DNA of 43,700 nucleotides from Cytobacillus purgationiresistens. Lineage in GTDB: Bacteria; Bacillota; Bacilli; Bacillales; Cytobacillaceae. The notes under the pieces are model-generated. The model was not told where the DNA came from and ran no database searches. It saw only the letters and a program-made list of their open reading frames with translations. Every line of letters starts with the position of its first letter. Position 1 is the first letter of the stretch. The stretch covers positions 1 through 43,700 of the forward strand of contig NZ_JAUSUB010000039.1 in NCBI RefSeq assembly GCF_030813235.1, read 5' to 3'. Positions 1-9,254 of the stretch are shown piece after piece. A program made the position numbers and the translations under genes.

Positions 1-1611
1 AGAATCAACCTCTTTCTACTCTCTTTCCTCAATTTTGATTCGGACGAGCGGAGAATCAACCTCTTTCTACTCTCTTTCCTCAATTTTGATTCGGACGAGC
101 GGAGAATCAACCTCTTTCTACTCTCTTTCCTCAATTTTGATTCGGATGAGCGGAGAATCAGACTCTTTCTACTCTCTTTCCTCAATTTTGATTCGGATGA
201 GCGGAGAATCAACCTCTTTCTACTCTCTTTCCTCAATTTTGATTCGGATGAGCGGAGAATGACTCTTTCTACTCTCTATCCTCATTTTGATTTGGATGAG
301 CGGAGAATCAACCTCTTTCTACTCTCTTTCCTCAATTTTGATTCGGATGAGCGGAGAATCAGACTCTTTCTACTCTCTTTCCTCAATTTTGATTCGGATG
401 AGCGGAGAATCAACCTCTTTCTACTCTCTTTCCTCAATTTTGATTCGGATGAGCGGAGAATGACTCTTTCTACTCTCTATCCTCATTTTGATTTGGATGA
501 GCGGAGAATCAACCTCTTTCTACTCTGTTTCATCGATTTTGATGCGGGTGAGCGGAGAATCAGACTCTTTCTACTCTGTTTCATCGATTTTGATGCGGGT
601 GAGCGGAGAATCAGACTCTTTCTACTCTCTTTCCTCAATTTTGATTCGGGTAAGCGGAGAATCAACCTCTTCCTACTCTCTTTACTCAATTTTGATTCGG
701 ATGAGCGGAGAATCAACCTCTTTCTACTCTCTTTACTCGGTTTTGGTACGGATGAGCGGAGAATCAGACTCTTTCTACTCTGTTTCATCCATTTTGATTC
801 GGATGAGCGGAGAATCAGACTCTTTCTACTCTGTTTCAGCGATTTTGATGCGAGTGAGCGGAGAATCAGACTCTTTCTACTCTCTTTCCTCAATTTTGAT
901 GCGGGTGAGCGGAGAATCAGACTCTTTCTACTCTCTTTCCTCGGTTTTGATTCGGGTAAGCGGAGAATCAGACTCTTTCTACTCTCTTTCCTCGGTTTTG
1001 ATTCGGGTGAGCGGAGAATCAGACTCTTTCTACTCTGTTTCATCGATTTTGATGCGAGTGAGCGGAGAATCAACCTCTTTCTACTCTCTTTACTCAATTT
1101 TGATTCGGACGAGCGGAGAATCAACCTCTTTTTACTCTCTTTCAGCGATTTTGATGCGGCTGAGCGGAGAATCAACCTCTTTCTACTCTGTTTCATCGAT
1201 TTTGATGCGGGTGAGCGGAGAATCAGACTCTTTCTACTCTCTTTCCTCAATTTTGATGCCGGTGAGCGGAGAATCAGACTCTTTCTACTCTGTTTCATCG
1301 ATTTTGATGCGAGTGAGCGGAGAATCAACCTCTTTCTACTCTCTTTACTCGGTTTTGATTCGGGTGAGCGGAGAATCAACCTCTTTCTACTCTGTTTCAG
1401 CGATTTTGATGCGGGTGAGCGGAGAATCAACCTCTTTCTACTCTCTTTCCTCAATTTTGATTCGGGTAAGCGGAGAATCAACCTCTTCCTACTCTCTTTC
1501 TTCAATTTTGATGCGGGTGAGCGGAGAATCAGACTCTTTCTACTCTCTTTCCTCGGTTTTGATTCGAGTGAGAGGAGAATCAACCTCTTTCTACTCTCTT
1601 TCCTCGATTTT
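1..1611. repeat. Tandem array of 51-bp units (31 complete plus one partial)
   Basis: Units begin at 1, 52, 103 and so on, each starting AGAATC and ending GAGCGG. All are 51 bp except two 48-bp variants at 256-303 and 457-504. The last, partial unit is 1576-1611. The left boundary is outside the window. Variation is confined to a few positions (AAC/AGA after AGAATC, CTCTTTCC/CTGTTTCA/CTCTTTAC in the middle, GATTCGG/GATGCGG near the end). Because unit lengths are multiples of three, two plus frames and one minus frame stay open across much of the array and translate into low-complexity 17-residue repeats. I see no ribosome binding site, start context or known domain, and treat it as a non-coding minisatellite. 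There are no unique spacers, so it is not CRISPR. Confidence 0.93.
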
Positions 1612-1739
1612 CAGAGAACGGTTCAGGACTAGTTTGATAATTTAGTGTAAACCAATACTATTACCCCTGTACCTCTATATTTCCATGACAAGCTTTCTGT
1701 GATCTAAGGATTTTCCCTCGTTCATTTTAAATAAAAATG

Positions 1740-1768
1740 TTGTTATTTCATTCAAAACATTGTATTGT
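1740..1768 (+). promoter_or_regulatory. Probable sigma-A promoter of the ferredoxin-NADP reductase gene
   Basis: TTGTTA at 1740-1745 and TATTGT at 1763-1768 are separated by 17 bp. The Fur-like box begins 5 bp after the -10, so it would cover the transcription start. Assigned by inspection only. Confidence 0.45.
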
Positions 1769-1772
1769 TAAA

Positions 1773-1787
1773 TGAGAATGATAATCA
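1773..1787 (+). promoter_or_regulatory. Fur box
   Basis: TGAGAATGATAATCA matches the 7-1-7 Fur consensus TGATAATNATTATCA at 13 of the 14 defined positions or nearly so (one mismatch in each half). It lies between the predicted -10 and the ribosome binding site of the downstream reductase gene, a position suited to iron-dependent repression. Confidence 0.75.
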
Positions 1788-1813
1788 ATTGCATATTTAT
1801 TAAGGGGGAACAA

Positions 1814-2866
1814 ATGATGGAACAGCATGAGTTATATGATGTGACAATAATTGGCGGAGGTCCAGCTGGACTATATTCTGCTTTTTACAGCGGATTACGA
1901 TCCATGAAGACAAAGCTAATAGAATATCAACCTCAGCTAGGCGGTAAAATTCATGTTTATCCGGAAAAAATGATTTGGGATGTTGGCGGAATGACTCCTG
2001 CACCAGGAGAGAAGCTAATTGAGCAGCTTGTCACCCAAGGATTAACATTTGACCCTACTATCGAATTGAATGAGAAAGTCATTAAAATCACAAAAGATGA
2101 AAATAATATATTTATTTTACATACATCCTCAGGGCAAACTCATTTCTCCAAAACAATCATCGCTGCCGTTGGTGGAGGCATATTGAAGCCCCAGAAACTG
2201 CAAGTCGAGGGCGCTGACAAGTATGAAGTTTCCAATCTGCATTACACTGTGAAATCATTACAAAGATTTAAAGATAAAACAGTGATTATCTCAGGCGGTG
2301 GAAATTCTGCGATCGATTGGGCGAATGAATTAGTACCCTTCGCCAAAAAGGTCTACTTAACTTATAGAAAAGATGCTTTAAACGGTCATGAAGCTCAAAT
2401 CTCACAACTGCAAAGCAGCTCAGCAGAATGTTTCTTTAACACTTCTATTTCAAAGCTCACAGCTAGTGCAGATCACGAAAGGATAGAATGTGTGGAGTTG
2501 ACGAATCATCAAACTGGTGAAATCAATAGCTTAACCATTGATGATGTCGTCATCAATCATGGCTATGAACGTGATACAGCCTTGTTTAACAATTGTGAGT
2601 TAGATATTAAAATGGTCGACGATTACTATATTAATGGCAATGCAAGAAGTGAATCCTCAGTCGAAGGACTCTATGCAGCTGGTGATATCCTGATGAACGA
2701 AGGTAAAGTACACCTAATCGCTGGGGCATTCCAAGATGCTGCAAATGCTGTAAACAGGGCAAAACAATATGTTCAGCCTGACGCCCATCAATCAGGTATG
2801 GTATCTTCCCATAATGAAATCTTTAAGCAACGGAATAAGGAATTGATTAAGCAATTAGTGAAGTAA
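1814..2866 (+). CDS. ycgT: Ferredoxin/flavodoxin-NADP+ reductase (TrxR-like, YcgT/YumC family)
   Basis: FAD- and NADPH-binding oxidoreductase of about 350 aa that passes electrons between NADPH and ferredoxin or flavodoxin. The FAD-binding GGGPAGLYSA motif lies near residue 15, the NADPH-binding SGGGNSAID motif in the middle, and a C-terminal GLYAAGDI segment contacts FAD. There is no CXXC redox pair as in true thioredoxin reductases, which fits the YumC/YcgT type. The ATG at 1814 is preferred over the upstream 1772 ATG because TAAGGGGGAA sits just ahead of it and the Fur box overlaps the longer reading. Transcribed alone; a T-rich hairpin follows. Fur control fits the iron-regulated B. subtilis ycgT gene (recalled knowledge). 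The paralogue yumC is the main alternative name. Confidence 0.88.
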   Translation: MMEQHELYDVTIIGGGPAGLYSAFYSGLRSMKTKLIEYQPQLGGKIHVYPEKMIWDVGGMTPAPGEKLIEQLVTQGLTFDPTIELNEKVIKITKDENNIFILHTSSGQTHFSKTIIAAVGGGILKPQKLQVEGADKYEVSNLHYTVKSLQRFKDKTVIISGGGNSAIDWANELVPFAKKVYLTYRKDALNGHEAQISQLQSSSAECFFNTSISKLTASADHERIECVELTNHQTGEINSLTIDDVVINHGYERDTALFNNCELDIKMVDDYYINGNARSESSVEGLYAAGDILMNEGKVHLIAGAFQDAANAVNRAKQYVQPDAHQSGMVSSHNEIFKQRNKELIKQLVK

Positions 2867-2878
2867 AATCATAATTGG

Positions 2879-2920
2879 ATCCCCTGCGTGTGAGATGGAA
2901 TGGTAGGGGTTCTTTTTTTC
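2879..2920 (+). terminator. Probable rho-independent terminator of the reductase gene
   Basis: CCCCT and AGGGG arms enclose a loop of about 19 nt and are followed by a run of seven T. The stem is short, so confidence is moderate. Confidence 0.5.
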
Positions 2921-2938
2921 GTCAAAAAGCAAATGGCA

Positions 2939-3388
2939 TCATTCCCAGTCTTCTAAGGATCCCCAAGTGATTCCCGGTTTACCGGCTGATGATTTCATAC
3001 AGCCTACATATACACCTTGAGTCTGTTTACCCACATCAAGAAAATGACAAATGATCTCATTGGTAGTTGCTGAAATCTCTTCACGAGCGATATCTGAAAT
3101 TTTCGTCCACGTTAGAGAGCCCTCGTCACTATCAATTAACGTGAATCGTTTCGATACAGTTCCAAAGAATACATACTGTATTCTTATTTCATCTTTGCCC
3201 TTTATTCTCGATACAATATAACGCAGTGTTAGCTGATCAATTTGTTCACTTAATAATCCAGTTTCTTCTTCAACCTCTCTGATACATGCTTTTTTCGGAT
3301 CATTAATTTCATCATGCTCCATATGTCCGCCAACAGGCACTAAAAGTCCGGGGTATAAACTGGCATTCGTATTTTTTTGGAGGAACAA
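2939..3388 (-). CDS. Nudix hydrolase with a degraded N-terminus
   Basis: The Nudix box is clear: GGH followed by REVEEETGL, matching GX5EX7REUXEEXGU with a slightly extended spacing. Such enzymes hydrolyse nucleoside diphosphate derivatives. The substrate is not predictable here. The only start that opens this frame is a TTG at 3388, two bases after GGAGG, which is too close. In-frame coding-like sequence continues upstream (FFCICLDEEV, a typical first Nudix beta strand) to a TAA at about 3425 with no ATG, GTG or TTG. I infer that the 5' end has been lost or mutated, so this may be a pseudogene. The neighbouring cupin remnant supports local decay. An ATT start is an alternative. Confidence 0.6.
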   Translation of the reverse strand: MFLQKNTNASLYPGLLVPVGGHMEHDEINDPKKACIREVEEETGLLSEQIDQLTLRYIVSRIKGKDEIRIQYVFFGTVSKRFTLIDSDEGSLTWTKISDIAREEISATTNEIICHFLDVGKQTQGVYVGCMKSSAGKPGITWGSLEDWE

Positions 3389-3474
3389 AACCTCCTCATC
3401 CAGACAAATACAGAAAAAAGATTTTTAGAATTCTATGAAATAAAAAATGGAACGCAATCTAAGGAGGGAAAATC

Positions 3475-3790
3475 TTGAGGCTAAGACAAATGGCGGTTGC
3501 ATGCACTACATTCGTCCAGCCGGCAACAAGCTCTCCACTCCTAACAGTGATGGTCGTTTCAAGATCAATATAATAGGTTAGTTCACCTTCAATAATATAT
3601 GCACAATCCTCTCCTTTTTGGATGAATATGAGGAGGGATTTCTTTACTTGAAGAGGGAAAGTTAAAATGGATAATCCTTGTATTCCTGTCTTTGCTTTCT
3701 GCTATTTTTTCGGCTATTAAGTCTTTTTTATTATCAAACTTTAAATCAAATAATTTCTCAATTACGCCCTCCAATAAGAGGTACAATCGT
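3475..3790 (-). pseudogene. Frameshifted cupin-domain gene remnant
   Basis: On the minus strand one frame reads KEIPPHIHPK, a cupin metal-binding first motif. A second frame continues with EDCAYIIEGELTYYID and then a stretch ending GWTNVVHA, as in a small cupin_2 protein. The switch falls in the purine-rich run at about 3612-3622, where one frame runs into a stop after CIYY. Upstream, MMKGTIVPL reads into a stop in one frame while another is open, suggesting a second shift. No intact frame covers the domain. Its neighbours are the damaged Nudix gene and the start of the iron alcohol dehydrogenase. Confidence 0.6.
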
Positions 3791-3974
3791 ACCTTTCATC
3801 ATACAATAAATGAAACCTTACTCTTTAAATATTCTAAACAGTATAAATAAATCCCTTCACTTCAGATTTCAATCTACTCATTTATTTACGGCATATAGTA
3901 AAAACAATATAATTGACTTAAAAATTACTTCTTGTGCTCCTACATGATGAAAATACCAGATTAGGAGATAACCT

Positions 3975-5174
3975 ATGAAAAAACTTTATTATCGTACGTT
4001 TCAAGCGAGTATGCGAATGGGATCAAGGTTTCTAAAATGGCGGACACCGGAATTATTAAAGGGTCCTGATAGCATACTTCTACTCTCAAACATCCTTAAA
4101 GATCTCTCTCTTGAAAAGGTTCTAATTGTCACAGACCCCGGTATAATGAAGCTTGGATTACTTGAACCTCTATGCGCTAAGTTGGATCAGACTGACATTT
4201 TATATTTTATCTATGGCAAAACGATTCCTAACCCCACGATTGATAATATTGAAGAGGCCCTCGCACTTTACACAGAGCAGGAATGTGAAGGGATTATTGC
4301 ATTTGGCGGAGGTTCAGTGATGGATTGCGCTAAAGGGGTCGGAGCTAGAATAGCTCAGCCAACCTTAAGCATCCCGCAAATGAGAGGTCTCTTTAAGGTG
4401 AAAAAAGAGATCCCCCCTTTGTTCGCGGTACCAACTACGGCTGGGACGGGGAGTGAAGGGACAGTGGCTGCAGTGCTCTCTAACCCTGTTACACATGAAA
4501 AATATGCTGTAAATGATCTTTCCCTCATTCCAAAATATGCGGTTCTCGACCCTTGTCTCACGATTGGCTTGCCCCCTCATATTACCGCTCAAACTGGAAT
4601 GGATGCACTGACACATGCTGTTGAAGCGTATATAGGAAAAAGCAATACGAAGGAAACGGAAGGGTACAGTAAACATGCTGTTGCTTTGATTTTCAAGTAT
4701 TTGTTTATCGCTTATGAACATGGGGACAATCTGGATGCCCGTACAAAAATGCTCCAGGCATCCTATTTTGCAGGCCTCGCTTTCACGAGAGCTTATGTAG
4801 GCAATATCCATGCGATTGCCCATACGTTAGGAGGATTTTATTCTGTGCCACACGGACTGGCGAACGCTGTGATCTTACCTCATGTATTGGAATATTACGG
4901 TCAGTCTGTTCATCAACGATTAGCAGAACTCGCTGATTTAGTCGGTATCACAAAGGAACAGGATTCTATTGAAAAGAAAGCCAATGCCTTCATTCATGAA
5001 ATTAAGCAGTTAAATAAAAAAATGCAGATCCCTAATACAATCGAAGGAATTCAAGAAAAAGATATACCTGTCATGATAGACCGGGCTTACGAAGAAGCAA
5101 ATCCGCTGTATCCCGTTCCAAAAATCTTTTCGAAGGATGATTTTTTGGTTCTTTATAATCTGATAACTCCGTAA
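3975..5174 (+). CDS. Iron-containing alcohol dehydrogenase (group III)
   Basis: A 399-aa Fe-ADH-family protein that interconverts alcohols and aldehydes or ketones with NAD(P)(H). The N-terminal Rossmann-like domain has the GGGSVMDCAKG nucleotide motif and PTTAGTGSE. The C-terminal helical domain carries the usual metal ligands: the Asp in the region of VLDPCLT to GMDALTHAVEAY, and His residues in GNIHAIAHTLGG and VPHGLANA. Full length for the family. The start is set by AGGAGA 6-8 bp before the ATG. It lies 94 bp upstream of a zinc-type alcohol dehydrogenase with no clear terminator between them, so the two may be co-transcribed. The substrate is not predictable. Confidence 0.9.
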   Translation: MKKLYYRTFQASMRMGSRFLKWRTPELLKGPDSILLLSNILKDLSLEKVLIVTDPGIMKLGLLEPLCAKLDQTDILYFIYGKTIPNPTIDNIEEALALYTEQECEGIIAFGGGSVMDCAKGVGARIAQPTLSIPQMRGLFKVKKEIPPLFAVPTTAGTGSEGTVAAVLSNPVTHEKYAVNDLSLIPKYAVLDPCLTIGLPPHITAQTGMDALTHAVEAYIGKSNTKETEGYSKHAVALIFKYLFIAYEHGDNLDARTKMLQASYFAGLAFTRAYVGNIHAIAHTLGGFYSVPHGLANAVILPHVLEYYGQSVHQRLAELADLVGITKEQDSIEKKANAFIHEIKQLNKKMQIPNTIEGIQEKDIPVMIDRAYEEANPLYPVPKIFSKDDFLVLYNLITP

Positions 5175-5268
5175 TGACAGGCGTTGTTTTTTAATATTAG
5201 TGACGATTTTCAGAGTAACTTCAGTTTTTCAGGGAATACTCCAATAAACAAAAAAGAGGAGGTCTTCC

Positions 5269-6408
5269 ATGAAAGCCGTAACTTTCCAAGGTGCTAAAGA
5301 TATTCAAGTAAGAAATGTCGATGATCCTGTGCTGCAGAAGAAAGACGATTTGATTGTCAGAGTAACTTCTACAGCTATATGTGGATCAGATCTTCATATT
5401 TATCAAGGAGCGATTCCTGCTGAACCTGGATATGTGATCGGACATGAGCCAATGGGAATTGTTGAAGAAGTGGGACCAGATGTGACAAAAGTGAAAAAAG
5501 GAGATCGTGTCGTCCTTCCGTTTAATATCTCTTGCGGACATTGCTTTTATTGTGAAAATGCTATGGAGAGCCAATGCGACAATTCAAATCCTAATCCTGA
5601 AGTGGATTCGGGCGCGTATTTTGGTTTTACAGACCGTTTTGGAGGATATCTAGGTGGGCAAGCAGAGTTATTGCGGGTACCTTATGGAAACTTCCTTCCA
5701 TTCGTAATTCCAGAATCATCGGATCTGCCTGATGAAGCTGTATTATTTTTATCAGATGTTCTTCCAACCGCTTATTGGAGTGTAGAAAATGCTGGAGTGA
5801 AAAAAGGTGATACTGTAGTTGTTCTAGGATGCGGCCCTGTTGGCTTGATGACCCAGAAATTCGCATGGATGAAGGGAGCCAATCGAGTGATTGCAGTGGA
5901 CCGTCTTCCCTATCGACTAAATCAGGCGAAGAAAATGAATAAAGTCGAAACAATCAACTTTGAAGAGCAGGACGACTCCGGCTTATACATCAAGGAATTG
6001 ACGAGCGGGGGTGCAGATGTGGTCATCGATTGTGTTGGAATGGACGGTAAAAAGTCGCCAATAGAAGCAATCGAACAAAAGCTCAAGCTATCTGGCGGAA
6101 CATTGAGTCCACTTAAAATCGGGATGGATTCCGTGCGCAAATTTGGAACAATCCAAATTACTGGCGTCTATGGCTCCAAGTATAACCAATTCCCTCTAGG
6201 CAATGTATTCGAACGAAACATCACTCTGAAAATGGGACAAGCACCAGTCGTTCACTTAATGCCAATGCTGTTTGATCAAATCAATGCAGGCGAATTTGAT
6301 CCGACTGAAATCATTACACATCGCATTCCGCTTGATCAAGCCAGCGATGCTTATCATATTTTTCAAAACCATGAAGATGACTGTATTAAAGTAATCTTGA
6401 AGCCATAA
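5269..6408 (+). CDS. adhB: Zinc-dependent alcohol dehydrogenase (MDR superfamily, AdhB-like)
   Basis: A 379-aa medium-chain dehydrogenase. Catalytic zinc ligands are visible in AICGSDLH and GHEPMGIVEE. Four structural-zinc cysteines lie in the CGHCFYCENAMESQC stretch around residues 87-101. The Rossmann motif is VLGCGPVGLM. The sequence follows the pattern of B. subtilis AdhB and glutathione-independent formaldehyde dehydrogenase-like enzymes (from memory, not computed). The start has a strong AAGAGGAGG. Substrate unproven; a role in aldehyde or alcohol detoxification beside the iron-type enzyme is an inference. It converges on cadA with a shared bidirectional hairpin between them. Confidence 0.85.
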   Translation: MKAVTFQGAKDIQVRNVDDPVLQKKDDLIVRVTSTAICGSDLHIYQGAIPAEPGYVIGHEPMGIVEEVGPDVTKVKKGDRVVLPFNISCGHCFYCENAMESQCDNSNPNPEVDSGAYFGFTDRFGGYLGGQAELLRVPYGNFLPFVIPESSDLPDEAVLFLSDVLPTAYWSVENAGVKKGDTVVVLGCGPVGLMTQKFAWMKGANRVIAVDRLPYRLNQAKKMNKVETINFEEQDDSGLYIKELTSGGADVVIDCVGMDGKKSPIEAIEQKLKLSGGTLSPLKIGMDSVRKFGTIQITGVYGSKYNQFPLGNVFERNITLKMGQAPVVHLMPMLFDQINAGEFDPTEIITHRIPLDQASDAYHIFQNHEDDCIKVILKP

Positions 6409-6540
6409 GAAGAATCCCTGAATTGAAGTGACCACATAACGGGTATATTCGTTAGGTTGCTTGTTGGTATGAGCTCGGCATTGTACTAGGCTCATATCTT
6501 TTAGTTTTGCTTACTCTACTACTGTATTTCAGACATAAGA

Positions 6541-6573
6541 AAAGCACCTCCAGTTACTTGGGGTGCTTTTCAA
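6541..6573. terminator. Bidirectional terminator between adhB-like gene and cadA
   Basis: AAAAGCACC and GGTGCTTTT form a 9-bp stem flanked by A and T runs, so it can end transcription in both directions between these convergent genes. Confidence 0.8.
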
Positions 6574-6582
6574 TTTGGTGGT

Positions 6583-8721
6583 TTATTTTTCCTTCACTCT
6601 CATCAATCTCATGCTATTTAATGCGACGATAAGGGTTGCACCAATATCAGCCAATATCGCTATCCAGAGTGTAAGCCAACCTGGAATCACTAATAATAGC
6701 GCAAATAATTTAATGGCAATTGAGAAGGTAATGTTCGCCTTAATGACATTCATCGCTTTTCGGCTTAGTCTTATCGTAAACGGAAGCTTTTGCAGATCAT
6801 CCGCCATAAGAGCAACATCAGCCGTTTCCAGCGCTGTATCTGTACCAGCACCTCCCATTGCAATTCCTACCGTTGCAGCAGCTAATGCTGGTGCATCGTT
6901 GACCCCATCACCCACCATAGCTACATGGCTGTATCGGGATCGTAATTGCTTAATATTATTTAATTTATCCTCTGGCATAAGCTCTGACTGCACAGCCGTT
7001 ACTCCAACATGAGACCCAACTACATTGGCAGTTGCTTCATTATCACCAGTAAGCATGATCGTTTCCTTTACGCCAAGTTCATGAAGTTTTTCAATGACCT
7101 CTTTACTCGTATTCCGCAACTCATCTGCAACAGCAATAACAGCTAAAACCTCGCCTTCATTACTAATGACCATGGCGGTTTTCCCTTGATTCTGAAGTAA
7201 CCTTACCTTTTCCTCGATGTGATTTGTGGGAATACCCAGCTCATTAAATAACTTAGGACTGCCTATATAATACGTTTTGCCCTGTACCACCCCAGTGATT
7301 CCTTTACCTGTGATAGAAGAAAATTGATCAACCTCAATATTTTTATAGTCAAGCCCTGCAGCATCTGCCTTTTTCAAAATAGCTGATGCAAGCGGGTGCT
7401 GTGAGCGTTTCTCCAGCGCAGTGACAATAGCAAGTAATTCAAGTTCATTCACTTGATGATTAATGACTTCAAAGTCAGTTACTGCTGGCACACCTTTCGT
7501 TAAGGTACCTGTCTTATCAAACGCTATCGCTTTTAATGAACCCATTTCTTCGAGGTAGATGCCGCCTTTGATTAGTACACCTTTTTTCGCTGCATTCCCG
7601 ATGGCGGAAACAATGGCAATTGGTGTAGAAATCACCAATGCACATGGACAGCCAACAACAAGAACTGCTAATCCTTGATATATCCAATCTCCCCAGCTGC
7701 CACCCAACAATAACGGTGGAATGACCGCAACTAACGCGGCAATCACCATAATAATTGGGGTATAGTACTTGGCAAACTTATCAATAAATGCTTGCGAAGG
7801 TGCTCTCTCCCCTTGCGCTTCCTCCACAAGGTGGATAATTTTCGAAATCGTTGTATCCTCTACAAGCTTAGTAATTTTCACTTCCAGGAAGCCTTCTTCG
7901 TTGATGGTACCTGCAAATACCTCGTCATTTACAGCCTTTTCAACGGGGACTGATTCTCCTGTAATAGATGCTTGATTGACTGATGAATGCCCCTTTTCAA
8001 CCACACCATCCATCGCTATCTTCTGACCTGGCTTGACAATCATGATATCTCCAATAGCGATATCATTCACATGGACCAACACTTCATGTCCGTTTCTTCG
8101 TACAAGCGCTTCTTTCGGTGCAATTTGCATCAATGAGCGAATCGATTGTCGCGCTCTATCCATTGAAAAACGCTCCAGCTCCTCACTTAGAGCAAACAGA
8201 ATCACGACAACAGCGACTTCTCCCCATTCACCAATAATGGCGCCGCCAATAACAGCGACTGTCATTAACGTTTTCATATCAAAATCAAGCTTGATTAAGT
8301 TCTGCAGGCCAATCTTTAATAAAGATAAGCCTCCAATTAAAATCGAAGCTAAGAATAGCAGAATTGTCACAAGGTTGCTCTCACCGTTAGCAAACCAAGA
8401 AACATACCCAAACACAACTAAAAGAGCTGCATAAAGTAACGTATTATATTTTTTAAAGAATGAGGTGTTTTCTGCCTTTTTCTCTTCAGCTGGAGTAGCT
8501 TTTTTCTTTTCGGAAAAAACTTTTAGGTTTTCAAATGCTCCAGCCTTTTCTATTTCTGCAATGGATGCATCACCGGTAACAGAGATTTTCGATGCGCCAA
8601 AATTCACTTTTGCTATCTGAACGCCTGGAAGGCTGTTTACATTCTTCTCAAACTTCCCAGCACAATGGGCACAGGAAAAGCCCTCCACACGATAGACATT
8701 TTTCTCTGCTTCATTACTCAA
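6583..8721 (-). CDS. cadA: Heavy-metal-translocating P1B-type ATPase (Cd/Zn/Pb efflux)
   Basis: A 712-aa metal exporter. An N-terminal HMA domain has the GFSCAHC metal-binding site. A Lys/Glu-rich linker follows, then transmembrane helices. The CPC motif in [11 protein letters not shown] marks the metal path. DKTGTLT is the phosphorylation site, TGES the actuator, HPLA the nucleotide-site motif and [10 protein letters not shown] the hinge. The CPC motif plus the partner CadC favour Cd2+, Zn2+ and Pb2+ over copper, whose pumps usually have two N-terminal domains and other flanking residues. The start overlaps the cadC stop by 4 bp (ATGA), so translation is coupled. Expression is expected to follow CadC derepression by metal. 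Confidence 0.94.
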   Translation of the reverse strand: MSNEAEKNVYRVEGFSCAHCAGKFEKNVNSLPGVQIAKVNFGASKISVTGDASIAEIEKAGAFENLKVFSEKKKATPAEEKKAENTSFFKKYNTLLYAALLVVFGYVSWFANGESNLVTILLFLASILIGGLSLLKIGLQNLIKLDFDMKTLMTVAVIGGAIIGEWGEVAVVVILFALSEELERFSMDRARQSIRSLMQIAPKEALVRRNGHEVLVHVNDIAIGDIMIVKPGQKIAMDGVVEKGHSSVNQASITGESVPVEKAVNDEVFAGTINEEGFLEVKITKLVEDTTISKIIHLVEEAQGERAPSQAFIDKFAKYYTPIIMVIAALVAVIPPLLLGGSWGDWIYQGLAVLVVGCPCALVISTPIAIVSAIGNAAKKGVLIKGGIYLEEMGSLKAIAFDKTGTLTKGVPAVTDFEVINHQVNELELLAIVTALEKRSQHPLASAILKKADAAGLDYKNIEVDQFSSITGKGITGVVQGKTYYIGSPKLFNELGIPTNHIEEKVRLLQNQGKTAMVISNEGEVLAVIAVADELRNTSKEVIEKLHELGVKETIMLTGDNEATANVVGSHVGVTAVQSELMPEDKLNNIKQLRSRYSHVAMVGDGVNDAPALAAATVGIAMGGAGTDTALETADVALMADDLQKLPFTIRLSRKAMNVIKANITFSIAIKLFALLLVIPGWLTLWIAILADIGATLIVALNSMRLMRVKEK

Positions 8722-9098
8722 GTTCGAACACCCTCCTTATGATGGGCATAAGCTACTTGAATTAATTGCTTCACATGGTCATCATCTAAAGAGTAAAAAG
8801 CTAGCTTTCCTTCCTTGCGAAACTTTGCTAAGCCGATACTTCTTAACAGCCTCAAATGATGTGAAGCTGTAGCTGTTGAAGAGCCAATAATATTTGCGAC
8901 ATCACATACACATAACTCATCTTCTATTGTTAGTGCATAGGCAATTTTTATTCGCGTTGCATCAGACAGCGCTTTGAATAATTGCTCCAGGCCGCTGACT
9001 TCCCCAACCCTCAGCTGCACACGATTGACTTTTTCCTCATCATAGCTAAACGTTTCACACACATCATGCATCCGGTCTTTTTCAGTTTTTTGTCCCAT
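8718..9098 (-). CDS. cadC: ArsR/SmtB-family metal-responsive repressor CadC
   Basis: A 126-aa winged-helix repressor that releases DNA on binding Cd, Pb or Zn. The metal-site Cys pair sits in [10 protein letters not shown] (C63, C65) and another Cys in HDVCETF (C14). The recognition helix region is [13 protein letters not shown]. Staphylococcal CadC uses two N-terminal cysteines (C7, C11). Only one is present here, with His11 nearby, so the metal site may be altered. The C-terminal helix has His/Asp residues suited to the second zinc site. First gene of the cadCA operon, with the promoter and two candidate operators immediately upstream. Confidence 0.92.
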   Translation of the reverse strand: MGQKTEKDRMHDVCETFSYDEEKVNRVQLRVGEVSGLEQLFKALSDATRIKIAYALTIEDELCVCDVANIIGSSTATASHHLRLLRSIGLAKFRKEGKLAFYSLDDDHVKQLIQVAYAHHKEGVRT

Positions 9099-9107
9099 TT
9101 CAGCACC

Positions 9108-9196
9108 TCATTCAAACATTCTTTTGATTGACTTACTCTTAGTCTATGAGAGAACCATGATTTTTGTCAAAGGATTTAATCAAATATTTGTTTGAA
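9108..9196 (-). promoter_or_regulatory. cadCA promoter with candidate CadC operators
   Basis: On the minus strand TTGACA (about 9172-9177) and TAGACT form a promoter with 18-bp spacing. Two imperfect inverted repeats of the TCAAA-N5/6-TTTGA type flank it, one at about 9110-9125 in the leader and one at 9180-9195 upstream of the -35. Their arms resemble known CadC/CzrA sites. Which is bound is unknown. Confidence 0.55.
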
Positions 9197-9210
9197 TGAA
9201 CATATATTTA

Positions 9211-9254
9211 AGAAAAAAAAGCATAAAACCTCTTGGGAGAGGGATTTATGCTTT
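9211..9254 (-). terminator. Rho-independent terminator (minus strand)
   Basis: A long hairpin with AAGCATAAA/TTTATGCTT outer arms and CCTCT/AGAGG inner arms is followed on the minus strand by eight T. It is oriented to end transcription from the small membrane-protein gene upstream at 9462-9740. Confidence 0.75.

Noticed and set aside
1..1611. CRISPR array
   Set aside because: Units are contiguous 51-bp repeats with no unique spacers and no cas genes nearby.
259..1632. Protein-coding genes in the repeat array (two plus frames and one minus frame)
   Set aside because: All three frames are open only because unit length is a multiple of three and the unit lacks stops. No ribosome binding site, start context or non-repetitive domain is present.
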